DNA of 64,000 nucleotides from Mycetohabitans rhizoxinica HKI 454. Its GTDB lineage: Bacteria > Pseudomonadota > Gammaproteobacteria > Burkholderiales > Burkholderiaceae. Made by a program: the position numbers and the translations under genes. Location: NCBI RefSeq assembly GCF_000198775.1, contig NC_014722.1:452502-516501 (forward strand), read 5' to 3'. Of the stretch, positions 35,341-43,764 are shown piece by piece. Under the pieces are notes generated by a model. It was not told where the DNA came from. It saw nothing but the letters and a program-made list of their open reading frames with translations, and did not search any database. Position 1 is the first letter of the stretch, and each line of letters opens with the position of its first letter.

Positions 35341-36178
35341 GGATCTGCAGGAAAAGGCGTTGGCCCAACAGCTTGCGGAGAAGAGTGGTGGCAAATACAG
35401 CCAGCAGCAGATCGAAGACCAGATGCGGCAGATGTCGATGACAGACGGTGGCCCAATATATGCCGGGAGCCCCGACATCTTGATAGGTGATCAGCGTCCG
35501 ACGGATGCACAAGCCAAGTGGATATATGGGGGTAAGACTGCGGACGGTAATCCAATCCTGGCGCAGGCGACGGTAGCAAATGATACTGAACTGCAGCGGT
35601 ATATCGTGGATACGGTGAGGAGCAGCGATGTGCCAAGCACGATCAGCTACACGGCGGCGCCCACGCAACTAGAGATGGGACCGTGAAGGTATGCGCTTAA
35701 GCCCTCGGCGAAGCCCTGTGCGACGGCCGAATGTGCAGCGGGACTGGCACCAGCGGGGGTGTTCTATTATCCGCCGGATTTGCCAAAAGAGCAGATTGCG
35801 GATGCGACAAGCACAGTTTCAACTATGGCGGGGCGGGTTGGTGCCTTTACAACAGCGGTTGCCTCAATTCCGGGACCACATGTTCCTGAGACTGCGGCTA
35901 TCGGTTTGATGGCTACGACAGTGGGATTCGTAGCTACAAACATAGAGCAAACTATGCGCCCCGACACGGGGCGGTTTGCCTATGAAAGTGGATTGAATGC
36001 GGTCGTTCAAATGGCTGGGGACCGTTACCCTTTTTCGGCACCTTTTATTAACGAAGGTGCAGAGTGGATCAAAGGGCAAGGTGTTTCCAATACTATCAAG
36101 GGCTTTTTAAATCGAAATTGGGATTATCTCTTTACACTATCGCCAACCGATGTTTCTAATAGAGGAACTAGGCAATGA
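35335..36178 (+). pseudogene. Cassette 9 toxin (class D entry domain), one in-frame stop
   Basis: After DRFNRQL comes the class D entry domain (LQEKALAQQLAEKSGGKYSQ, QIEDQMRQMSMTDGGPIYAG, DAQAKWIYGGKTADGNPILA). A TGA at 35684 (CGA or CGC in the sister copy) interrupts it. Beyond it the same frame continues RYALKPSAKPCATAECAAGL, AGVFYYPPDLPKEQIADATS and a tail with TVGFVATNIEQTMRPDTGRF, INEGAEWIKGQGVSNTIKGF. The frame is otherwise open from 35111 to the ATGA at the end, so a single substitution inactivates it. Confidence 0.72.
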
Positions 36179-36447
36179 AATGGATTGAGGATGGTAATTT
36201 TACTCCACGAGTTAGGGCGGCCTTCGTCATAGGTGGAGTTACATTATGGATCGGATCTCTTGCATGGGTGATTCCACCTCGTTGGCTTAGGTTGATTGCC
36301 TTTTTTATCGGGTTTGCAATAATGCTAATTGGTGGTATTACTAGTCGTTCGCATAGTTTAGGAGTCAAACCGTTTGGCAACTCATACCACAAAGCTCGGA
36401 AGAGTTATAAGGAGAAGGGGGATACTGAAACGGACCGGATAAACTAG
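36175..36447 (+). CDS. Cassette 9 immunity protein, membrane type
   Basis: 90 residues, ATG overlapping the toxin stop. Two helices (AAFVIGGVTLWIGSLAWVI; LIAFFIGFAIMLIGGIT) followed by a conserved polar tail SRSHSLGVKPFGNSYHKARK SYKEKGD (shown in two pieces). The tail is shared with the cassette 10 immunity gene, defining a second local immunity family. Confidence 0.7.
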   Translation: MKWIEDGNFTPRVRAAFVIGGVTLWIGSLAWVIPPRWLRLIAFFIGFAIMLIGGITSRSHSLGVKPFGNSYHKARKSYKEKGDTETDRIN

Positions 36448-36505
36448 GCACGATGCTCAAATAAGCTTCCTCGTACACCTTTCAATATAAGGACGACATC
36501 AGATA

Positions 36506-37014
36506 ATGAGCGCCTCAATCGGCAGATGTATCCGCAGGAAAAGGTGTTGGCTTAACAGCTTACGGAGACCAGAGTTGGGACCGCGCAGGTATGCGCTCAA
36601 GCTCCGGGCGAAGCCTTGTGCGACAGCCAAATGTGAAGCGGGACTAGCATCAGCGGGGATGCTCTATTATCCGCCGGTTTGCCAAAAGAGCAGATTGCGG
36701 ATACTGCTACGGCTTTATCGACGGCAGCTGGCCGGTTTGGCGTGACAACAGGTGCGATTGCGGCCGTACCTTCGCTGTATGCTCCTGGTGCTACGACACT
36801 CACGCTTGGTGCGGAAATGGTTGGTTTGGGGGCTAGTGCTGTCGAGCAAATAGTTAGCCGAATCCAGTTGCGTTTGGTGTAAATAGCGCTGTTGATCTAT
36901 TGTTGTTCCGACCTACTGATAAGTATCCTATTTGGGGGCAGTCATAAACGAAGTTGGAAATTTTGTGAAAGGATCAGATTGGTTGGAAAGGGTAAAAGAT
37001 TCAAATAACTGAAA
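36506..37014 (+). pseudogene. Cassette 10: decayed sister of cassette 9
   Basis: The junction reads CCTCAATCGGCAGATGTATC. Most of the class D domain is deleted; GPRRYALKLRAKPCATAKCE, AGLASAGMLYYPP follow, then a one-base loss, LPKEQIADTATALSTAAGRF, and two further shifts before WLERVKDSNN and a stop. Matches cassette 9 domain by domain. Non-functional. Confidence 0.65.
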
Positions 37015-37281
37015 ATGAAAAATATTAAATTTATTTAAGATGGGAATTTTAGTAGGTGGCTCTGTACAGTATTGTGTCTTATCGGAGCTATTATCGTATA
37101 TATAAGTGCTTGTTGTGTTCATTCAATATTGTTGTTGGGAGTTGGTTTATTTTTAGCTGCTGTGGGGGGCTATTCAAGTCGAGCGCATATGCTAAAAATC
37201 AAGCCGTTCAACAATTCATTCAAAAAAGCAAGGGAGAGTTATAAGAAGGGTGATGCGGAAAAGGAAGGAGGAGGTAATTAA
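37015..37281 (+). pseudogene. Cassette 10 immunity gene with an early nonsense codon
   Basis: The frame MKNIKFI, TAA (37036), DGNFSRWLCTVLCLIGAIIV... SRAHMLKIKPFNNSFKKARE is the homologue of I9 over its whole length (MKWIEDGNFTP... SRSHSLGVKPFGNSYHKARK). One TAA at codon 8 is the only lesion. Restart at the ATG at 37072 would give a 69-residue product lacking most of helix 1. Confidence 0.65.
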
Positions 37282-37307
37282 GAAGCCTGGCGTTGCCCGG
37301 TTTCTCT

Positions 37308-38167
37308 GATTTAATCGGCAGTTGCATTCGTAGGAGAGGAAGTGGATCAGTGATTGTGAAGCGGTGTATGCAAAGCGCTACGGTTTGAGCACCGAACAGG
37401 CGCTTGAAAAATTGACACTACAGGCAAACCTGCAAGTGCAGAATGGCTCGTCAGGCGGCTGGAATCTGCGGGCCCACGAATTCTTGACATAAACGCATGG
37501 GTTGTTGCCGGCGGAGGGTGACAGCGGGCCTGGGTATATGTTCTATGCGACGCCAGCGCAGAAGGCTGATCCGAGCATGTATGCGGGGCACCATCCGAGC
37601 GGCTTGGGGCTTAACAAGCCCACATCAGAAGCGATTAATGCGTCGGTCAATCATGATGCAGCCAGTCGCGAGGTGATTGCGAAACAGACGCTGGGTGCGG
37701 CGGCTGGCGCAGGAGCGATTGTGTTGGCACCGAAGGTTGCTATGGCAGCGGGGCTGGGTGCGGGGTATGACTACGCTGGCGATGTGATCAGCCGAGCAAT
37801 GGGGTTGTCGAATGGTGAACCGAGTGCAGGGAAGTCGCTGGTTGTGGGTGGTGTTGCTGGAGTAACGGCGCCGTTTTTCTTGCCGTTGAGCACGTTGGGT
37901 GGGAGTGCTGTGGGAAAAATTGTGGTGGGTGTTTATAACAGTGTGTTGGCGGGAACGGGGGCGTTTGCAGGTACAGCGATAACAAATTCAAATAGCAGTC
38001 CAGATTTGTCTGGTGGAATTGGTGCTGGAATTGCTGCAGCGGGTGAATTTACTCGATATATTGTTCCAGGCCAACTTGGTGCAAGTTTAGGGTATATTTT
38101 TCAAATTTTTCCAGGTCCTATGCAGGCAGCGATTGAAAAGGAGAAAAATAAAGGAGAAAAGAATTAA
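37308..38167 (+). pseudogene. Cassette 11 toxin (class C entry domain), two stops in the entry domain
   Basis: In one frame from the junction: FNRQLHS, TAG (37331), ERKWISDCEAVYAKRYGLST, ... RAHEFLT, TAA (37490), THGLLPAEGDSGPGYMFYAT and then an open toxin body to the end. The body from about 37502 is Gly-rich and hydrophobic (GAAAGAGAIVLAPKVAMAAG, LGGSAVGKIVVGVYNSVLAG, GQLGASLGYIFQIFPGPMQA). Entry domain dead, toxin body intact (221 codons from a TTG, no Shine-Dalgarno). Confidence 0.68.
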
Positions 38168-38415
38168 TGTCTTATTTGATGAAACGTAGGAAATTGTATC
38201 GGCGATTTGCCTTTGGATACCTTGGCATACTGGGTATGATTTTAGTTCCACTATTATTTTCGATAATTCAGGGTGCGGGTTGGAAGCCTGTGCTTACCGG
38301 AGTGCCGGGGTACTTGACATTTTTTTTTGCAGTGTCCTGGCAGTTTGTTAAAGAGCTTCGCGCCTTAAGGCGCGAGGAACAGGAAGCGGAGAATTCAAAG
38401 AAAAAAGACGAGTAG
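38167..38415 (+). CDS. Cassette 11 immunity protein, membrane type
   Basis: 82 residues; the ATG shares one base with the toxin TAA (TAATG), and AAAGGAGAAAAG just upstream is an excellent Shine-Dalgarno. One or two hydrophobic helices (FGYLGILGMILVPLLFSII; GVPGYLTFFFAVSWQFV), then a strongly charged tail RALRREEQEAENSKKKDE. No resemblance to the other immunity proteins here. Confidence 0.72.
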   Translation: MSYLMKRRKLYRRFAFGYLGILGMILVPLLFSIIQGAGWKPVLTGVPGYLTFFFAVSWQFVKELRALRREEQEAENSKKKDE

Positions 38416-38446
38416 TTGTATCGACCCAATTACATCGGTTGTTTTG

Positions 38447-39556
38447 CTTCAATTGACAGTTGCATCAGGATGCAAGTTCGCGCAAGGACGAGAGAAAGCG
38501 CATTAAACGAAACATCGCACCGGCGTACGCGGCGGCACACGCCGGAATGACGGTGGGGGAAGCTACCGATAGGCTCGCGGTCCAGTTGTTGCGTCAGGTG
38601 GATACGGCGGCGGCGAGTCAGGGTGGTTGGGACCAGGATGCATCGAACTATTTGAATGCGTATGCGGCGGCTCATCCCGGTGAGACGATCGGGAAAGACC
38701 AGTGGGGCAATGCGGTGCCGTTGTTTGGTATTGCGGCTGGGTATCAGCGCAACGACAGCACGATTTTTAGCGCGAATCCGCAGACAACGAACCCGCCGCT
38801 TCAGTTAGGATTGGGTGCGGGTGGCGGATACTTTGCCGGGCTGGGGCAAGGGCTGGCCGACACTGTCAGTCATCCGTTGGATACGCTGTGGGGCGGGATC
38901 AAAGGTGCGTATGGGCTTATCATGGATCCTCAGGGCACAGCCCAGCAGATGCAGGCGACGCGTGCTGTTGTGGTCCAAGTGGGTGAAGGGAATTTCAAGC
39001 CCTCAGGTGAGCAAGTCGGGCAGCAGTTGGGGGCGACGGTCATCGGTACAGCGGTAGGGATTGGGGCAGGGAAAGCTGCTACTACGATTAAAGGCAAAGC
39101 TGCCCAGGTCGCAGATAGCCATTCCACAGTACAGGGGGAAAACATGCCGCAAACACAACAGCAGGGGCCGACAGTGCTGTAAATGTGGCAACCTACAAAC
39201 CTCTAAAAAATCAACTCGTAAATAAAAATATTGCAAATATTGCTGCGGCAGACTCTAGGCTTGCTGTGGTAATCAATGAAAGCAGAAAAGGGAATGTAAA
39301 CTTCTCAATTGGCAGAGGTACAGTGAATGAGCCCGACTATCTCGGAAAGCTGTGGGTCGGTGATGGTGCGAAGAAAACCAGTGACGGTTCTGGATGGATC
39401 AGTGCGGATGGAACACGCGTTTATCGGCCTCCAGTGAAAAAGGTGTCACCTTATGCGGTTACTAGTATCCAGGCAAATTTTGAAATATATAGGATTAACG
39501 CGGTAACCGGTCAGCGTGTTAAGATAGGTAATGGTCACTTAAACGTGATTGATTAA
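38447..39556 (+). pseudogene. Cassette 12 toxin (class B entry domain), frameshifted; Imm8 partner
   Basis: A diverged junction (TTCAATTGACAGTTGCATCA), a complete class B entry domain and linker to MPQTQQQGPTVL stop (39180). The toxin continues one frame over: NVATYKPLKNQLVNKNIANI, VNEPDYLGKLWVGDGAKKTS, GSGWISADGTRVYRPPVKKV, QANFEIYRINAVTGQRVKIG, NGHLNVID. Restoring one base in a G run around 39164-39167 would join the parts. The SDG...SADG.R.YRPP...QANFE...NGHL pattern is a soluble toxin tail I have seen in haemagglutinin-type polymorphic toxins; activity unknown to me. Confidence 0.68.
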
Positions 39557-39566
39557 GGGGTAAGCG

Positions 39567-39913
39567 ATGCATGCGGTTTTAAAGGGAATATCTTGCGATG
39601 AGTGTGATTTGAAGGAATTTATGCCTGATGATAGGAAATATTTTTTTTGAATCTTCATCTTTGCATTGGATTAACAGATAAATTAGGTTCAGACAATTTT
39701 GAACTCTATGTCTGTACGCCAGAATGGCTAAATAAAGCTATATGGGAACCCAGGTGGGGGCGCCACTTGCTTATTGTTCGAGAGTACGACTTACTATTAA
39801 TTGAAGAATTCATTCGTAGCTACATCGAAAAATGCGATGGACAAGATTGGAACGCCATCGTTGCAAAACTGGCAAGGATGTTTGCTTGGGAATTTGAAGA
39901 TTATCAGGCATGA
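39567..39913 (+). pseudogene. Cassette 12 immunity gene, Imm8 family, frameshifted in a T8 tract
   Basis: Starts MHAVLKGISCDECDLKEFMP DDRKYFF then a stop caused by the T run at 39641-39648. The next frame continues LNLHLCIGLTDKLGSDNFEL, YVCTPEWLNKAIWEPRWGRH, LLIVREYDLLLIEEFIRSYI, and ends MFAWEFEDYQA. These are the Imm8 family hallmarks (CTPEWL, GRHLLIV, WEFEDY). AAGGGG precedes the ATG by 7 bases. One base more (or two fewer) in the T tract restores a full-length protein of about 115 residues. Confidence 0.72.
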
Positions 39914-39934
39914 GCGTACCCCTAGTAATAATAG

Positions 39935-40937
39935 GATAAGTTTTATTCAGTTGTATCAAGGTGGGTCTGCAAGGACGAAAGAAAGGGCATTGAATAAGAC
40001 ATCGCACCGGCGTACGCGGCACACATTTAGAAATGACGGTAGAGGAAGCTACCGATATTCTTGCGGCCCAATTGTTGCGTTAGGTGGATGCGACAGCGGC
40101 GAGCCAGGGCGGTGGGAACCAGGATGCATCGAACTATTTAAATGCGTATGCGGCGGCCCATCCCGGTGAGACGATCGGGAAAGACCAGTGGGGCAATGCG
40201 GTGCCGTTGTTTGGCGCGGCGGCTGGGTATCAGCGCAACGACAGCACGATTTTCAGTGCGGCGCCGCAGACGACGAACCAGCCGCCTCAATTGGGATTGG
40301 GTGCGGTTGGTGGATACTTTGCCGGGATGGGGCAAGGGCTGGCTGACACGATCGGACACCCATTAGATACGCTGGGGGGCGGGGTTAAAGGCGCTTATGG
40401 GCTTATTACGGATCCTCAGGACACGGCGCAGCAGATGCAGGAGGCGACGCGTGCTGTTGTGGTCCAAGCGGGTGAAGGGAATTTCAAGCCCTCAGGTGAG
40501 CAAGTGGGGCCAGCAGGTTGGTTTGACAGTTGTAGGTACAGTGGCAGGTGTCGGGACTGGGAAAGCAGTTGCAGCGATCAAGGGCAAAGTTACCCCAATT
40601 GTGAATAATAATGCTGCGTTACATGGGGGAGAAAAACGTCGCAAACCGTCCAACTGATATACCTGTTGGCATAAGCGGAAGCCCGATGAAAGTTGAGCCT
40701 GGCACTAATGTACCAACTACAATAAATGGTATTAATTATTCAGGACACGCGCTTGATCAGATGTAGGGTCGTGGTGTTCCACCATCGGTGGTAAAAAATG
40801 TAATTAAGCATGGAGTTGTATATCCGACGAGAGCCGGGACGGTAGGTTATTATGATAAAGTAAATAATATACGAATTATTACAAATGCTAACGCGGGCCG
40901 TGTGGTTATCGTTATTCCTGGAGCTCCCGGAAAATGA
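39935..40937 (+). pseudogene. Cassette 13: class B entry domain and RelE-like (BECR-type) RNase toxin, broken
   Basis: The junction is very diverged, and the early entry domain has stops. SNYLNAYAAAHPGETIGKDQ ... GNFKPSGEQV is readable, then two frame changes. The toxin frame from 40623 reads VGISGSPMKVEPGTNVPTTI, NGINYSGHALDQM, TAG (40764), GRGVPPSVVKNVIKHGVVYP, TVGYYDKVNNIRIITNANAG, RVVIVIPGAPGK. The YSGHALDQMQGRGVPPSVV...G...Y.......V.VI......V.TVIPG pattern is that of small RelE-like RNase tips. The amber codon replaces the Gln expected there. Confidence 0.7.
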
Positions 40938-41209
40938 GTGAAATTTCCGATTTTCTAGCAGCTAATGTGAAACGTGTTTTACTTAAGGACTGGGACCCCA
41001 TAGGTATAAAAGATGTGCCCGAAGCCCACGATGAGTATGATTCATATGTCTTGAGAATTTGTGGACTGCTTTGCGCTGGCGAAACTGTAGATGGAGTTTA
41101 CCGCTATCTTCGTTGGGTCGAGCAAGAGCGAATGGGGCTTGATGGAAATGAAATCCATACTGCAAAAATTGCAAAAGAGTTGGCAAATCTTCCTCTAACG
41201 CGGAGGTAG
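40934..41209 (+). CDS. Cassette 13 immunity protein (soluble, acidic)
   Basis: 91 residues, ATG overlapping the toxin stop. Soluble and acidic: VLLKDWDPIGIKDVPEAHDE, YDSYVLRICGLLCAGETVDG. An acidic helical partner is what a basic RNase toxin would need. The LLKDWDPIG...DEYDSYV pattern is common next to RelE-like polymorphic tips (from memory). Intact although the toxin is dead. Confidence 0.7.
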   Translation: MSEISDFLAANVKRVLLKDWDPIGIKDVPEAHDEYDSYVLRICGLLCAGETVDGVYRYLRWVEQERMGLDGNEIHTAKIAKELANLPLTRR

Positions 41210-41237
41210 ATTATTTATCCATGTGAATATTCTAATT

Positions 41238-41820
41238 TTACTTCAATCGGTAGTTGCATCAGGACGCGAATCCGCGCAAGGAGGAAAGAAAGCGCATTGA
41301 ACGGGATATCCCACCTGCGTACGCGGCGGCACACGCCGGAATGACGGTGAAGGAAGCACCGAGTCGGTCCTGAACAATTGGTCCAGGCTTATGCAGCAAG
41401 GCTGGGAAGCTGAAACGGTATTGTGGGAATTGCAAGAGGCAGGCATATTGACGTGAATTTCCTGCAAATTTCGACGAGGGTTGAATGGGTCCAAAGACGC
41501 CGGTGCCAGAGGAAGATTTCTTTCGCCAACCTCTGCGCGAGCAGATCAACTTGAAGCATCCGTTGGTTCGTCTGGCCGATCTAATTGACTGGAACCGATT
41601 GAGCACGGCAATGAGCGCGAGCTTCGTGTCGTCTGCTAATTGAAATAAAGTGGTGCAGTTTTTTAAGCAAGCTTACAGTAATCCTTCTTCTATTGTTGGT
41701 CCGGGAACAGTTCCAGGTAGTAACCTCCGCGAATTTTATTTGCCGGGAATAACAGGTACAGGTGCAAAGATTCAGTTCGTTGAATTGAATGGTAAGATTC
41801 TTACGATTATTGCAAAATGA
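41238..41820 (+). pseudogene. Cassette 14: entry-domain stub, IS5 fragment, toxin tail
   Basis: Junction (TTCAATCGGTAGTTGCATCA) plus the start of a class B entry domain up to 41361. This is followed by the IS5-family left fragment, and from 41631 a toxin tail: NKVVQFFKQAYSNPSSIVGP, GTVPGSNLREFYLPGITGTG, AKIQFVELNGKILTIIAK, ending ATGA. The tail is soluble in character and unlike the others. The centre of the toxin is gone. Confidence 0.65.
41362..41630 (+). mobile_element. Left fragment of the IS5-family element, second copy
   Basis: Same left boundary in the class B entry domain and same leader as 30157-30480. ATG at 41485, then FRQPLREQINLKHPLVRLAD, LIDWNRLSTAMSASFVS. It breaks off 49 codons into the transposase at the toxin tail. 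The shared insertion point shows cassettes 6 and 14 descend from one copy duplicated after the insertion. Confidence 0.72.
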
Positions 41821-42320
41821 AAAATTTAAATTTTGAATTTCTTCGTTGGATGCCTTGTGCCTCTTATGCTGACATGGAGGCACAAGGATCTAAAGTATTG
41901 GTCATCGATACTTTGAAAACTGATGATACGAGCAGGTGGGGATATTTTTATACCCCAAATGGGGCGCATATCAATATCGGCTATGCAGATGTTGGACTTA
42001 TACCTCAGGCCGTAGCGATTGACGGACGAGTGATAGTCGGCATTAGTGAACGTTTGGTTGGGTATCATCTATTTAACAATGCGCTATATTTCTCTTACCG
42101 TATGCCGTTCATTTTTCATGAATTTATCGAGATTGGTGATTCGTTACTGATTGTAAGAGATGAAATGGGATTCGTGGGTATAGCCCACGATGGGGCGGAG
42201 CTGTGGAAATTTTGCACAGAAGGGGTTATTAGTAATTTCAAAGTTGGCTCATATAATATAAGTGGGGAAACGGTGGACGGGGAGGGTTTTACATTTAAAT
42301 TGCCAATTGACGATAGATGA
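41817..42320 (+). CDS. Cassette 14 immunity protein (soluble, beta-rich)
   Basis: 167 residues, ATG overlapping the toxin stop. Soluble, beta-rich, WD/kelch-like in feel (GYFYTPNGAHINIGYADVGL, IDGRVIVGISERLVGYHLFN, FVGIAHDGAELWKFCTEGVI). No family recognised. AT-rich compared with the chromosome, implying recent import together with its toxin. Confidence 0.7.
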   Translation: MKNLNFEFLRWMPCASYADMEAQGSKVLVIDTLKTDDTSRWGYFYTPNGAHINIGYADVGLIPQAVAIDGRVIVGISERLVGYHLFNNALYFSYRMPFIFHEFIEIGDSLLIVRDEMGFVGIAHDGAELWKFCTEGVISNFKVGSYNISGETVDGEGFTFKLPIDDR

Positions 42321-42374
42321 ATGTAAGTGACGAATCTAGTTGCGAATAGACACATTGTATGAAATTTTAAGCAG

Positions 42375-42856
42375 TTCGCTTCAATCGGCAGTTGCATCCG
42401 CAGGCGAGGAAGTGGATCAGTGATCGTGAAGTGGTGTATGCAAAGCGCTACGGTTTGACCGCCGAACAGGCGCGTGAAGAATTGACAATACAGGCAAACC
42501 TGCAAGTGCAGAATGGCGCGCCAGGCGAATGGAGTCAGCGAGCCTATAAATTTTTGGAGCAGGCGCACGGGATGTTGCCGGCAGACGGTGAAAGCGGGTT
42601 AGGTTATATGTTCTATGCGACGCCAGCGCAAAAGGCTGATCCGAGCATGTATGCGGAGCACTATCCGAGCGGCGTGGGGCTTAACGCGCCCTCACCAGAG
42701 GTCATCAATGCGTCAGTGAATCGCGATGCAGCTAGTCGCGAGGTGATTGCAAAACAGACGCTGGGCGCAGCGTCTGGCGCGGCCGCGATTGCAGAGGGAG
42801 GCCCAGTTGCTGCGTTGCCAAGAGCGCCGATCCGCAACAGAAGCAGCAGTATCTAG
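42375..42856 (+). pseudogene. Cassette 15: intact class C entry domain, toxin lost
   Basis: From the junction (TTCAATCGGCAGTTGCATCC) the class C entry domain is undamaged: HPQARKWISDREVVYAKRYG, EELTIQANLQVQNGAPGEWS, GLGYMFYATPAQKADPSMYA, then SREVIAKQTLGAASGAAAIA. It ends RAPIRNRSSSI at the same fusion to the pre-toxin arm as cassette 2. It serves as the reference for class C. Confidence 0.68.
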
Positions 42857-43424
42857 CTGAAGCGGACCAATGGGGTGAAAGCGGCAGCTACCGTGTGGCC
42901 TGCAGAGCGCGGGGGCTCGCTGGTGGGGGCATCGGCGGAGGGCTGCTGGGAGCGGTGCACAGTGGCACGGGTTCGTTGGTGTCGGCGTTGCTGGCGAATA
43001 AGCTCGATGCGGTGAGCCGGCAGATTGCGGATCAGAAGCCGACCGGCAACGCGGACTTGGACAAGACGCTGGGCAACATTGTGGCGAATGCGATGTCGAC
43101 CGTGGCGGGGGGCGTGGTCGGTGGGGCACAAGGGGCGCAGGCGGCGTACAACGTCGATCGGTTCAATCGGCAGTTGGATCTGCAGGAAAAGGCGTTGGCC
43201 CAACAGCTTGCGGAGAAGAGTGGCGGCAAATACAGCCAGCAGCAGATCGAAGACCAGATGCGGCAGATGTCGATGACAGACGGTGGCCCAATATATGCCG
43301 GGAGCCCCGACATCTTGATAGGTGATCAGCGTCCGACGGATGCACAAGCCAAGTGGATATATGGGGGTAAGACTGCGGACGGTAATCCAATCCTGACGCA
43401 GGCGACGGTAGCAAATGATACTGA
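42830..43424 (+). pseudogene. Partial pre-toxin arm plus class D entry domain, toxin deleted
   Basis: The 3' half of the arm (with small indels near 42895-42925) leads in frame through QAAYNVDRFNRQLDLQEKAL and the class D domain up to TQATVANDTE. It matches cassette 9 almost base for base, then jumps at about 43424 into the membrane immunity gene. The toxin and the rest of the entry domain are missing. Confidence 0.68.
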
Positions 43425-43747
43425 ATATATTTTTTTATGCACTTTCTTTTTTTGTGGTTTACCTTGTCGCTCCTCCGAAGGCCGTGTTTCTTGCAGGCTT
43501 GTCATTATTTTTCTTTGTGTGCGCATGTCTTATCGGGCGACCGGCAGCGCCACATTTACTGTTCATGCTGCTTACTCGTCCAGCAATTTTTCTTATGTGC
43601 TTCGTTGTGATCGGCTTTGGGGTATTCGGAACGGGAGAGCTTGATCTGACGGTATTTGCTCCTGCTCTTTCACTATCTTTGCTCGGTGCTGCATTTGCAG
43701 ATCGAGTAGAAAAATCGCATCACAAGAAAAGTAAGGCAGACGAGTGA
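43415..43747 (+). CDS. Last immunity-type membrane protein of the array
   Basis: 110 residues with about four hydrophobic stretches (IFFYALSFFVVYLVAPP; AVFLAGLSLFFFVCACLIG; PAIFLMCFVVIGFGVFG; LTVFAPALSLSLLGAAF) and a Lys-rich tail EKSHHKKSKADE. The ATG at 43415 belongs to the fused entry-domain sequence, so the original start was probably lost in the deletion. Function as immunity is inferred from position. Confidence 0.55.
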   Translation: MILNIFFYALSFFVVYLVAPPKAVFLAGLSLFFFVCACLIGRPAAPHLLFMLLTRPAIFLMCFVVIGFGVFGTGELDLTVFAPALSLSLLGAAFADRVEKSHHKKSKADE

Positions 43748-43764
43748 TCGCTTCAACCGGCAGT
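43745..43764 (+). repeat. Terminal junction copy: right end of the CDI array
   Basis: Immediately after the last immunity stop, TGATCGCTTCAACCGGCAGT reproduces the junction (DRFNRQL) once more. It then switches to the truncated dehydrogenase gene. It is the seventeenth junction-like sequence in the island and marks the boundary with core DNA. Confidence 0.7.

Noticed and set aside
22905..43764. Recurring ~20-base junction considered as a CRISPR-like or integron attC-like repeat
   Set aside because: Spacing is 0.5-1.6 kb and irregular, the repeat encodes CdiA residues (RFNRQLH), there is no hairpin like attC, and no cas or integrase gene is present.
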